DNA of 64,000 nucleotides. Source: Glycomyces lechevalierae. Its GTDB lineage: Bacteria > Actinomycetota > Actinomycetes > Mycobacteriales > Micromonosporaceae. Positions 1-7,519 of this stretch are shown in pieces. The DNA lies in assembly GCF_027622945.1 (NCBI RefSeq), contig NZ_JAPZVQ010000003.1, positions 419,459-483,458 on the forward strand, read 5' to 3'. The position numbers and the translations under genes were made by a program. Below the pieces are notes generated by a model that had not been told where the DNA came from, made no database searches, and saw only the letters and a list, made by a program, of their open reading frames with translations. The stretch's first letter is position 1; each line of letters begins with the position of its first letter.

Positions 1-90
1 ACCCCCCCCCCGCCCCACCCACCCCCCCCCCCCCCCCCCCCCCCGCCGCGCCGCCCGCCGCCCCGCCCGCCCCCCCCCCCGCCGCTGCTT
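1..90. other. C-rich low-complexity tract at window edge
   Basis: About 80 bases are almost pure C with scattered G and A, including uninterrupted C runs of more than 15. Nothing coding can be read here. The abrupt return to ordinary sequence after position 90 suggests a contig end with a homopolymer sequencing or assembly artefact rather than a functional element. A G-quadruplex-forming tract on the minus strand is the biological alternative. Confidence 0.6.
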
Positions 91-280
91 GTGTACTCAT
101 TCCGGGACCGGCCGCGCCGCTTCATGCGCGATCACGTTCAGGACCGGCCGCGCCGTTTCACTCGCGCTCACTCTTTCGGGCGACACTTCGGCCGCCGGGG
201 CCGGTTCTTGTCGGACCTGGGCGGGACGATGGCGCCACAGTCTCTTCCCCTCTAGTGGTGGGTGGGGGCTAGTGGACGGT
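91..280. other. Intergenic region without a convincing gene
   Basis: No reading frame here has a plausible start together with conserved-looking protein. A short minus-strand frame at 97-360 crosses the strong hairpin at 287-334 and is rich in Arg and Pro, so it reads as chance. The region lies beyond the terminator of the minus-strand membrane-protein gene. Confidence 0.5.
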
Positions 281-334
281 AAAAAGCCGCACCGCACCGC
301 ACCGCCTCGATTGCGTTGGCGCGGTGCGGTGCGG
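281..334 (-). terminator. Rho-independent terminator
   Basis: Read on the minus strand, a GC-rich stem (arms at 321-334 and 287-300, 14 pairs built from repeated CCGCA units) is followed by five T at 281-285. It lies about 50 bases after the stop codon of the zinc-ribbon membrane protein and should end its transcript. Confidence 0.75.
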
Positions 335-382
335 GCGGCATCGTCTGTCTCGGAGCTCACCGCATGGTCGGCACCGGCTGGA

Positions 383-3034
383 CTACCGCATCGTCTTCAG
401 GCTCGCGCGGATGCGGCGGAGGTCGCGGCGGCGCTTCTCGAACGTGGCCCCGGCGCTGATGAGGATCGCGCCGCCGATGGCCGGCGGGATCCAGACGGGG
501 ATGTGGTCCCAGAGGAGCGCCAGTTCGTTGATCGTCAAGATCGCCAAGGCGATCGAGCCGAGCACCAGCGGCGCCTGCCAGCGCCGCGCGAGGCCGGTGA
601 TGATCACCGCGATCGCGGCGGCGCCCACGCCCACACGGCGCAGCTCGTTGTCGTCCTCGACCGCCAGCAGCAGGCTCGGGGCGATGCCGATGAGGATCGG
701 CAGCGCGAGCGTCGCCCACGACCCGGCCTCCGGCTGCCGCTCGATCCGCCACAGTCCGATGAGGAACACCACGGCCGCGGGCGGCGCGGTGTAGAACTCC
801 AGAGTGCCGACCTCGAGCGCCGCGAGCATCGACCACCAGGCGAGCGAGCCGACGCACAGCGACGCGATCACATAGCCCCACTTGCGGACCGGAGCCATGA
901 TCGCCGCCCCGGCGAGCGCGAGCGCGTAGATCCCGAACTGCGCGGCCGGCATGAGCGCGTTGCCGTCGTCGTACGTCCAGTCGAAGAACTCGACGAGTGC
1001 GCTGATCACCGTCGTGGCGCCCGCGAGGACGTGCGCGAGGATCGCGGCGAGCACCCGGTCGGGGCGGCTGCGGCGCGGGGCGCCCACGGCGACGACGAGC
1101 ATCGTCGCGGCGGTCACGGTGAGCCACAGCGGAATCCAGCCCTGGCCCGGGTAGAGCGTCTCGCTCTCGTAGGCGGCCGCTCCGGCGAGCGGCGCCCACA
1201 CGGCGAGCGCGACCCAGCCCGAGCAGCGGCCGGTGAGCGTCCCCGAGAACAGCGCCGCCGCGAGGCCGATCGCGCCGCAGACCATGAGCGCGATCGTGGG
1301 CAACGCGTCGTACCGCATCGGATCCTGGTCCCACAGGAGTACCGCCGAGGACTCGACCGCGAACGTGACGGCGAGCGCCGCCCCGTCGAGCCGGAACGCG
1401 CGCGGCAGCAGCACGGAGGCGATCGCGAACGCCACCAGCACGATCGGCACTTCGACGCTGAAGAGGTCCCAGCCGAAGCCGAACAGGTACCCGACGCCGC
1501 CGAGGGCGACGAGCGAGGTCATGACGGCCGTGCCGGCGCCGACGAAGTAGGACGCGGTGCGGAACGCGCTGCCGAGCGGGTCGGTGAGGACCGGGGCGAG
1601 CAGGCGCGCGGCGAGGAACGCGACGAAGTACGCGGTGAGGTCGGGGGCGTCGAACGCGACGGCGGCGAACACGGCCACCCCGCACAGCCCGGCGATGACG
1701 GCCGAGCTGAAACCCCATGCGTCCCTGCGGCTCCGGCCTGCCACGAAGGGAACGAACGTGGCGGCGAGCAGCGTCAGCGAGGGCACGACGAGCTCGGGCG
1801 AACCGGATCGGACCGCGAGGACCCACGCGCACAGCACGAGCGATCCTGCGGCGGAACCGGCGATGAGCATGGTGTTCAGCGTGACGCCGAGGCGCTGGGC
1901 GAAGCGGACGCCGACGAGGTTGGCGGCGGCGAGAACCGCCACGGCCGCGGCGATCGACGGGACCACCGGGTCGGCGACGCCGAAGGCCGCGCGCAGCCCC
2001 GCCGAGCAGGCGGCCACGACGGCGGCGCAGGTGAGGAAGCGTCCGGCCCACAGGTCGGAGGTCGCGAAGTGGCCGGGCAGTCTGGCGGTGACCCAGGCGG
2101 CCGCGCCGAGGGCGGCGGCGATGGCGAGCATGAGCACCACGGCGGTGCCGATGCTCGCGGCGGCGGCGTACGCGGCGCCGATGAGCGCGAGCGGCAGCAT
2201 GACCCAGCCGGTCGCGCTGAGCCGCGCGAACGCCCGGTACACGGCGAGCACGATGAGGACCCCGGCGGTCCAGGCGCCCACGGCCCCGGGCCCGAACTCG
2301 GCGCCCGGCGGCCGGTACAGGTAGTACCCGGCGAGCGTGGTGCACCAGAGGGCGAGCGCGGCGAGCGCCGCGAAGGTCTCGGCGGTGGCCCAGAGGCGGA
2401 ACCGCTTGAGCGTGAACGGGATCGCGAGCAGCAGGAGCGTGACGCCGCCGAGGACGGCGGCCCGGCCGCCGTTGCCCATGTTGCGCCAGGCGACGGCGGT
2501 GAAGATGATGAGTGCGGCGGCGACGAGCGCGCCGCCGAGGCTGAGGAGCACGGTCTGGACGGTCTTGGTGCCGACCTCGCCGCGCTCGCGCGGCAGCCCG
2601 AAAGCGCCGCCGGGCGGCGTGTGCGGCTGCTGCTGGTACGGGTAGGGCGGCACGCCGGGCGGCTGCACGTTGGGCGCCATGCCGGGCGACGGCATGGCGG
2701 GCGCCGGCATCGTCCCGCCGGGCGGGGTGGCGGGCGCGGTCGGCGCGGGGACCCCTTCGGCCGGGGTCAGCGGCGCGGGCGAGGCCTGCTGGGCGGCGCG
2801 GGCGTGGCCTTCGGCCTCGGCGAGGTAGCGGGCGGCCACCTGCGTGAGTCCATTGAGCACCTCGATCCGCTCGGCCTCGACGGCCGCGCGGCTCTGCAGC
2901 GTGGTGGGCATCGCGGCCAGCACGGCGTCGACCTCGCCGAGCCGTGCGAGCAGCGGTTCGGGACCGCGACCGCACGCCGGACACCGCTCGGCCGTGGAAG
3001 GGCTGCCGCAGCGGGGGCAGTTGTACGTGTTCAT
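383..3034 (-). CDS. Zinc-ribbon multi-spanning membrane protein, SCO7613-like
   Basis: Large integral membrane protein of 883 residues. A four-Cys zinc ribbon opens it (C6, C9, C18, C21), followed by a short helical stretch and a Pro-rich linker to about residue 145. The rest is a long series of Ala/Leu/Val-rich membrane segments, starting near the KTVQTVLLSLGGALV stretch. This order matches large streptomycete membrane proteins of the SCO7613 type, whose function is unknown. ATG at 3032-3034 is preferred over GTG at 3038-3040 because its distance to the upstream control region equals that of the paralogue at 3935-6220. The paralogue shares the membrane part but lacks the ribbon. Confidence 0.8.
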   Translation of the reverse strand: MNTYNCPRCGSPSTAERCPACGRGPEPLLARLGEVDAVLAAMPTTLQSRAAVEAERIEVLNGLTQVAARYLAEAEGHARAAQQASPAPLTPAEGVPAPTAPATPPGGTMPAPAMPSPGMAPNVQPPGVPPYPYQQQPHTPPGGAFGLPRERGEVGTKTVQTVLLSLGGALVAAALIIFTAVAWRNMGNGGRAAVLGGVTLLLLAIPFTLKRFRLWATAETFAALAALALWCTTLAGYYLYRPPGAEFGPGAVGAWTAGVLIVLAVYRAFARLSATGWVMLPLALIGAAYAAAASIGTAVVLMLAIAAALGAAAWVTARLPGHFATSDLWAGRFLTCAAVVAACSAGLRAAFGVADPVVPSIAAAVAVLAAANLVGVRFAQRLGVTLNTMLIAGSAAGSLVLCAWVLAVRSGSPELVVPSLTLLAATFVPFVAGRSRRDAWGFSSAVIAGLCGVAVFAAVAFDAPDLTAYFVAFLAARLLAPVLTDPLGSAFRTASYFVGAGTAVMTSLVALGGVGYLFGFGWDLFSVEVPIVLVAFAIASVLLPRAFRLDGAALAVTFAVESSAVLLWDQDPMRYDALPTIALMVCGAIGLAAALFSGTLTGRCSGWVALAVWAPLAGAAAYESETLYPGQGWIPLWLTVTAATMLVVAVGAPRRSRPDRVLAAILAHVLAGATTVISALVEFFDWTYDDGNALMPAAQFGIYALALAGAAIMAPVRKWGYVIASLCVGSLAWWSMLAALEVGTLEFYTAPPAAVVFLIGLWRIERQPEAGSWATLALPILIGIAPSLLLAVEDDNELRRVGVGAAAIAVIITGLARRWQAPLVLGSIALAILTINELALLWDHIPVWIPPAIGGAILISAGATFEKRRRDLRRIRASLKTMR

Positions 3035-3165
3035 GTGCACAGTGTGCTGATCCTGTCAACCTGTGATTCGGGCAAAACGGACGCGTTTTGTAGACCTCCC
3101 ACAACGGGCATTGCTTGAGGGCCCCGCTTCCCTCCGCATTCTTTCAGGATTCCTCTAAACGGTTC
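3035..3165 (-). promoter_or_regulatory. Control region shared with the paralogue (copy 1)
   Basis: The bases upstream of the ATG align without gaps, over roughly the first 75 bases, with those upstream of the second membrane-protein gene. Shared elements are a TTGACAG stretch, an inverted repeat at 3073-3090 (CAAAACG, 4-base spacer, CGTTTTG) ending 56 bases before the start codon, and a 19-base motif GAACCGTTTAGAGGAATCC at 3147-3165. These are probably a promoter and a binding site for a common regulator. Confidence 0.6.
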
Positions 3166-3227
3166 GCCCTGCCGTCTGGTTGAATCCTCGATGCCCCACT
3201 CCTCAACGACTCTCGAAGGGCGGCAAC

Positions 3228-3884
3228 ATGAAGATCGCAGTACTCGGGACCGGCGCCGTCGGCCGCGCGCTGGCCGGCCGCTTCGCCGAACTCGGCCATG
3301 AGGTCGCGGTCGGCACGCGCGACCCGGCCGCGACGCTCGCCCGCGGCGGCGACTACGCCGCTTGGGCGGCCGAACGGCCCCAGATCGCCATCGCGTCGTT
3401 CGCCGACGCGGCCGCGGACGCGGACCTGGTCGTGAACGCCACCTCCGGCACGCACTCGCTCGCCGCGCTCGATGCCGCGGGCGCGGCGAACCTCGCGGGG
3501 AAGGTCCTCCTCGATGTCGCCAACGAGATGACCCCGGCGGACGGCCTGCCGCTGGTGGGCGCGAACGAGACCGACTCGCTCGGCGAGCGGATCCAGCGCG
3601 CGTTCCCCGAAACGCGCGTCGTCAAGACCCTCAACACGATGAACTGCGACGTGATGGCCGATCCGGCGCTCGTCGCCGGGGCCGACCACACGGTGTTCGT
3701 CTCCGGCGAGGACGCCGAGGCCAAGCGGGTCGCGACCGAGCTGCTGGAGCAGATGGGTCACACGGACGTGCTCGACCTCGGCGGCATCGAGTCCGCGCGG
3801 GGCGTGGAGACCGCCCTCGCGTTCTGGCTGCGGGTGCGGCTCGCGGTGGGCCACAACCGCTTCAACTTCAAGATCGCCCGCTAG
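3228..3884 (+). CDS. NADPH-dependent F420 reductase-like oxidoreductase
   Basis: Predicted soluble protein of 218 residues with an N-terminal Rossmann fold (MKIAVLGTGAVGRALAGRF, GxGxxG). The body, including VVKTLNTMNCDVMADP, resembles the NADP oxidoreductase/coenzyme F420-dependent family (COG2085). Such proteins move hydride between NADP and a deazaflavin or a related substrate; the actual substrate is not visible here. The ATG at 3228 is chosen because GAAGGG lies at a good distance before it and the Rossmann motif starts immediately after it. It is transcribed divergently from the first membrane protein and ends at a strong hairpin shared with the convergent gene. Confidence 0.85.
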   Translation: MKIAVLGTGAVGRALAGRFAELGHEVAVGTRDPAATLARGGDYAAWAAERPQIAIASFADAAADADLVVNATSGTHSLAALDAAGAANLAGKVLLDVANEMTPADGLPLVGANETDSLGERIQRAFPETRVVKTLNTMNCDVMADPALVAGADHTVFVSGEDAEAKRVATELLEQMGHTDVLDLGGIESARGVETALAFWLRVRLAVGHNRFNFKIAR

Positions 3885-3896
3885 CAGCACGACGGC

Positions 3897-3930
3897 GGGC
3901 CCCGCGTCACTCGACGCGGGGCCCGTTTTT
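3897..3930. terminator. Bidirectional terminator
   Basis: Perfect 12-base stem (GGGCCCCGCGTC at 3897-3908 and its complement at 3913-3924) with a 4-base loop, followed by GTTTTT on the plus strand. It sits between two convergent genes. Confidence 0.9.
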
Positions 3931-3934
3931 CCCT

Positions 3935-6220
3935 TTACCGCATCGCCTTGAGCGAGCGGCCGATCCTGGCGAGGTCGCGGCGGCGCTGCTCGAGCGTCGC
4001 CCCGGCGGCGATGAGGACCGCGCCGCCGACCGCCAGCGGCGCCCACTTCGGCACCAGGCTCCACACGAGCGCGATCTCGTTGACCGCCAAGGCGGTGAGC
4101 ACGATCGCGGCGATGACGAGCGGAGCCTGCCAGCGCCGGTTGGCCGCGAGCAGCAGCACCGCGAGGGCGGCCGCGCCGACGGCGAGGCGCCGCCACGGTT
4201 CGCCGTCCGGGCCGAGTGCGAGCGCCAGCGAGGGCCCGAAGCCGAGCGCGAGGGCCGGGGCGAGCGCGGCCCACGAGCCGGTCTCGGGGTTGCGGCGCAG
4301 CAGCCAGAGGCCGACGCCGAAGAGCAGCGCGGCGGGCGGGCCGGTGTAGTACTCGACCGTGTCCGCGCCGCTGTAGGCGGTGAGCAGGAGCTGCGCGGCG
4401 ACGGCGGCCCCGCAGGAGCCGAGGACGTGCCCGACGCGGTACGCCCGGTTCGCGAGGGCGGCGACGGAGAGCGCGGCCGCGTAGGCGAGGAACGCCAAGG
4501 GCGCGTACAGGTTCACGCCCTCGAAGAGGCTCGGGGTGGTGAGCCACGCCAGGTGGATCCCGATGGCGGCGTGCGCGCTGACCCGCGCGGCGAGGCGCGC
4601 GTTCGCGGCGGCCGGGGGCTTGACGTGGACGGCGGCGAGGAGCGCGGCGGCGCCGACCGCGGCGACCATGAACGCGGCCTCGGCGTCGACGCTGTTCGAG
4701 GACCGCTCGTAGGTCGCGGCGAGCGTGGCGGCCGCGATCCACAGGTGCGCGGCGGGCCAGGCGGCGACGCGGCGGATCGGTCCGGGCGAGGTGAAGGCGA
4801 TGAACAGGACCGCGACGGCGGCGACCGCGAAGGACGCGGCGGGCGCCCAGGGCCGGTCGAGGAGTCCGCCCGCGCCGAGCGCGGCGACCGCGGTGAGGAC
4901 GGCGAGGTAGTCGCGCCGCCAGCCCTTGCGGACCAGCGTCACCCCGAGGGCGCACGCGGCCGCGACCGCGGGGATCTCCCAATCGAGCGCGTCGATCGGG
5001 TCGGCGCCGAACGCGACCGGGAACGCCGTGAGGCTCAAGGCCGTGCACCAGGCGAGGACGACCGTGCCGACGGCGGCGGCCGAGCGCCGCAGCGCCGTGG
5101 ACAGCGGCGCGGGGAAGATCAGTGCGGCCGCGAGGGCGAGCGCGGTCGCCCCGGCGTAGGCGGTGAGCCCGGAGGCGTCGGTGGTGACGGCGCCGAGCGT
5201 GGCGACGGCGGTGACGAGGGTGGCGGCGGTCGCCGTGGGGGCGATCCAGGCGACGTCCTCGTTCTGGTCGGTCCACGAGGCGAACACGATGATCGCGGCG
5301 ATCGCGAGGGCGAACGCGGGCACGGCGAGGAGCGGTTCGCCGGCCCGGAGCGCCAGGATCCAGGCGGTGACGGTGAGCGCGGCGGCGCTCAGGCCGAGCA
5401 CGAGGACGGCCGGGCGGGCCGCGCCGGTGCCGTGGGCGTGCGCGTGGGCGAGCAGTACGGCGGCGGCGAGGAGGGTCGCGACGGCGGCCACGGCGGGCAG
5501 CAGCGCCGCGTCGAGTCCGAAGGCCGCGCGGAGCCCGGCGAGGAACACGGTGGTGACGCCGGCGGCGAGGAGCACGCGGGCCGACCACTGGTCGGAGGCG
5601 GCGTGGCGGGTCGGGGCGGCCTTCACGGTCCAGGCCGCACCGGCGAGCACCGCGCCGATGAGGCCCATGTGCAGGGCGGCTTCGACGGCGTCGCCGAACG
5701 CGGCGAAGGCCGCGCCGGTCGCGGCCAGCGGCAGCAGCGCCCAGGCGGGGGCGCTGACCCGGGCGGCGATGCGGTAGAGCGCGGCGGCGACCAGCACGGC
5801 CGCGGTCCAGCGGGCGACCGCGACGGCGGTGAGCCCGGTGCCGCTCGGCAGGTACAGGTAGTACCCGGCGAGGGCCGAGCACCACAGCGCGAGCGTCGCC
5901 GTGGCGGCGAGGGTCTCGGCCGTCGCCCACAGGCGGAACCGGGTGAGCGCCGGCGGCACGGCGAGCAGCAGGCCGGTGGCCCCGGCGAGGATGGTGAGGC
6001 GGCCGCCGTCGCCGAGCTGGCGCCAGGCGACGGCGGTGAAGACGATGATCCCGGCCGTCAGGAGCAGCCCGCCGAGGCACAGCAGGACGATCTGGACGGT
6101 CTTGGCGGTGAGCTCGGCGCGCCGTTCCGCGCGGGCGGCGGGCGGGGGCTGAACAGGGGGAGGACCGGGGTAGGGCAGCGGGCGGTCGGCTTCGGGCCGA
6201 GGGGTGTCGGTTGCGTTCAT
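3935..6220 (-). CDS. Multi-spanning membrane protein, SCO7613-like paralogue without zinc ribbon
   Basis: Integral membrane protein of 761 residues. A Pro-rich cytoplasmic N-terminus of about 30 residues leads into AELTAKTVQIVLLCLGG and then many membrane segments to the end. The C-terminal signature (AAGATLEQRRRDLARIGRSLKAMR) closely matches the end of the protein at 383-3034 (AGATFEKRRRDLRRIRASLKTMR), so the two are tandem duplicates separated by one gene. The zinc ribbon is missing. The function is unknown; the shared control region suggests co-regulation. Confidence 0.8.
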   Translation of the reverse strand: MNATDTPRPEADRPLPYPGPPPVQPPPAARAERRAELTAKTVQIVLLCLGGLLLTAGIIVFTAVAWRQLGDGGRLTILAGATGLLLAVPPALTRFRLWATAETLAATATLALWCSALAGYYLYLPSGTGLTAVAVARWTAAVLVAAALYRIAARVSAPAWALLPLAATGAAFAAFGDAVEAALHMGLIGAVLAGAAWTVKAAPTRHAASDQWSARVLLAAGVTTVFLAGLRAAFGLDAALLPAVAAVATLLAAAVLLAHAHAHGTGAARPAVLVLGLSAAALTVTAWILALRAGEPLLAVPAFALAIAAIIVFASWTDQNEDVAWIAPTATAATLVTAVATLGAVTTDASGLTAYAGATALALAAALIFPAPLSTALRRSAAAVGTVVLAWCTALSLTAFPVAFGADPIDALDWEIPAVAAACALGVTLVRKGWRRDYLAVLTAVAALGAGGLLDRPWAPAASFAVAAVAVLFIAFTSPGPIRRVAAWPAAHLWIAAATLAATYERSSNSVDAEAAFMVAAVGAAALLAAVHVKPPAAANARLAARVSAHAAIGIHLAWLTTPSLFEGVNLYAPLAFLAYAAALSVAALANRAYRVGHVLGSCGAAVAAQLLLTAYSGADTVEYYTGPPAALLFGVGLWLLRRNPETGSWAALAPALALGFGPSLALALGPDGEPWRRLAVGAAALAVLLLAANRRWQAPLVIAAIVLTALAVNEIALVWSLVPKWAPLAVGGAVLIAAGATLEQRRRDLARIGRSLKAMR

Positions 6221-6350
6221 ACGGACAGTGTCGAAGCCCTGTCAAACCGTGAATGGGACGAATCGGACACGATTTGTGGGGCCTGCACAAGAACGCGCGG
6301 TCGCCTTCCGGTCACGGCCCCGATATTTCGTGGATTCCTCTAAACGATTC
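6221..6350 (-). promoter_or_regulatory. Control region shared with the paralogue (copy 2)
   Basis: Counterpart of the region at 3035-3165. It contains the TTTGACAGG stretch, an inverted repeat at 6259-6276 (minus strand: CAAATCG, 4-base spacer, CGATTCG) ending 56 bases before the ATG, and GAATCGTTTAGAGGAATCC at 6332-6350. Relative to copy 1 the repeat carries an A-to-T change in one arm matched by T-to-A in the other, so the symmetry is kept. Confidence 0.6.
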
Positions 6351-6357
6351 CTGGGAG

Positions 6358-6403
6358 GGAAAAGAGGAACGGGACCCCGCTCGCAGCAGCGGGGCCCCGT
6401 TCC
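6358..6403 (-). terminator. Rho-independent terminator
   Basis: A 16-base stem with one mismatch (6366-6381 with 6388-6403) is followed on the minus strand by a T-rich tail (TCTTTTCCC). It terminates the transglycosylase-like gene and insulates the downstream paralogue promoter. Confidence 0.8.
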
Positions 6404-6433
6404 ATCGGGAGGAGGGAAAAGTCCTGCTCGTCC

Positions 6434-7276
6434 TTAGCTCGCCGCCTCGTAGGCGTCGATGATGTTCCAGGCCAGGTCTTCCCACTGGGCGTAGGCGTCC
6501 GGGAAGGCGGAGACCTGCACGGTCTGGGCGGCCTCGGCGATCGACATGCCCTCCCAGCCGTCGACGTCCTTGAGGGTGCCGTAGAACTTGCTCGCGGAGG
6601 TCCCGACGTCCATCAGCTCTTCGACGGAGCCCCAGCCCATGGACGGGCGCTGCTGGAAGATGCCGACCGAGTCGTGGTCGGTGTAGGTGACGTCCGAGTC
6701 GGTGTAGTCGTAGCTCTCCGGGACGGCGTCGGAGGCGGCGTTGTACATCTGCGCCTCCTGCATCGCGGTGGCGAGGGCGACGGCCCAGCCCTGCTCGTCG
6801 AAGCCCAGCTCCTTGCCGGTCTCGATGATGGTGACCGCGTTGGCCTCCTGCTCGTCGTCCAGGTCGTCCACGTCGATGTCGACGGGCCCGGTCGGCTCCT
6901 TCTCGGGAGTCGGAGCGGCTGCGGGAGCGGGAGCCGGGGCGGGAGCCTCGGTGGTGGGGGCCGGTGCCGGTGCCGGGGCCGGCGCCGGGGCGGCGGTGGT
7001 CGCCGGAGCCTCGGTGGTGGCGGGAGCCTCGGTCGTCTCTGCGGGCGCCTCGGCGGCGACCTCGGTGACGGGCTCCTCGGTGTTGCTGATGGCCCACGCG
7101 GCGGTGGCGCCGGTGCCGGTGAAGACGGCGGCTGCGATGCCGACGACGGCGAGACGGCGGACGCGGTGGTGCTCGCCCTCGCTGTTGGAGAAGAATTTGC
7201 TCGACCGCTGAGAGATCTCGGCGGCGGCGCTCCGGACCGAGCCGGTCACGCCTTCGATGATCTTGCGAATTTGCAC
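6434..7276 (-). CDS. Membrane-anchored transglycosylase-like cell-wall protein
   Basis: Protein of 280 residues with a basic cytoplasmic start, one membrane segment at about 42-62, an Ala/Pro/Thr-rich wall-spanning linker at about 65-128, and an extracellular domain from about 145. The domain carries ALATAMQEAQ (candidate acid Glu174) and SVGIFQQRPSMGWG near 203-216, both found in actinobacterial lysozyme-fold muralytic domains. It probably cuts or binds peptidoglycan glycan strands; activity is inferred. It starts with GTG, has no ribosome binding site, and a promoter lies exactly at leaderless distance. Confidence 0.75.
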   Translation of the reverse strand: MQIRKIIEGVTGSVRSAAAEISQRSSKFFSNSEGEHHRVRRLAVVGIAAAVFTGTGATAAWAISNTEEPVTEVAAEAPAETTEAPATTEAPATTAAPAPAPAPAPAPTTEAPAPAPAPAAAPTPEKEPTGPVDIDVDDLDDEQEANAVTIIETGKELGFDEQGWAVALATAMQEAQMYNAASDAVPESYDYTDSDVTYTDHDSVGIFQQRPSMGWGSVEELMDVGTSASKFYGTLKDVDGWEGMSIAEAAQTVQVSAFPDAYAQWEDLAWNIIDAYEAAS

Positions 7277-7282
7277 TCGGCA

Positions 7283-7310
7283 ACCGTAGGGGCGACAAAA
7301 GCCAGGTCAA
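7283..7310 (-). promoter_or_regulatory. Leaderless promoter of the transglycosylase-like gene
   Basis: On the minus strand, TTGACC (7305-7310), a 16-base spacer and TACGGT (7283-7288) stand 6 bases before the GTG start, so the transcript should begin at or next to the start codon. Confidence 0.65.
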
Positions 7311-7453
7311 AGCCGGTTGGATCAGCGTTTTCCAAAGGCGCCGCGGGGTAACTGGCGAGTAAGTTGCGGTCAAGGCAAATGCCCGGTACCTGCCCTATCG
7401 TGGTATGTGTACGAGCACATCCGGGGTGCCCCGGCACCCCCTCCGGACACGGT

Positions 7454-7493
7454 ACGAGCCCCGACTCGGCCGAACGGCTGAGTCGGGGCTCGT
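7454..7493 (-). terminator. Long hairpin after fadA-fadB
   Basis: An 18-base near-perfect stem (7454-7471 with 7476-7493, one G-T pair) with a GAAC loop lies just beyond the fadB stop. There is no T run, which is usual for actinobacterial terminators. Confidence 0.7.
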
Positions 7494-7519
7494 CGCAAAG
7501 ATAATGTGACCGGGCACAC

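Noticed and set aside
287-334. CCGCA repeats as a possible CRISPR or tandem-repeat locus
   Set aside because: Only the two arms of one hairpin, followed by T residues on the minus strand; a terminator explains it.
97-360. 87-codon minus-strand frame upstream of the first gene
   Set aside because: It runs through the terminator hairpin, has no binding site and no recognisable motif.
89-3118. About 1000-codon plus-strand frame opposite the first membrane protein, and similar long frames opposite other genes
   Set aside because: Composition is dominated by Arg, Gly, Glu and Asp, typical of antisense frames in GC-rich DNA. The opposite strand encodes a coherent membrane protein.
3362-6343. Very long plus-strand frame covering the second membrane protein
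   Set aside because: Antisense shadow, low-complexity Gly/Arg/Asp content, no start signal.
6905-7060. Ala/Pro/Thr repeats in the transglycosylase-like gene as an independent repeat element
   Set aside because: In frame and in the expected place for a wall-spanning linker.
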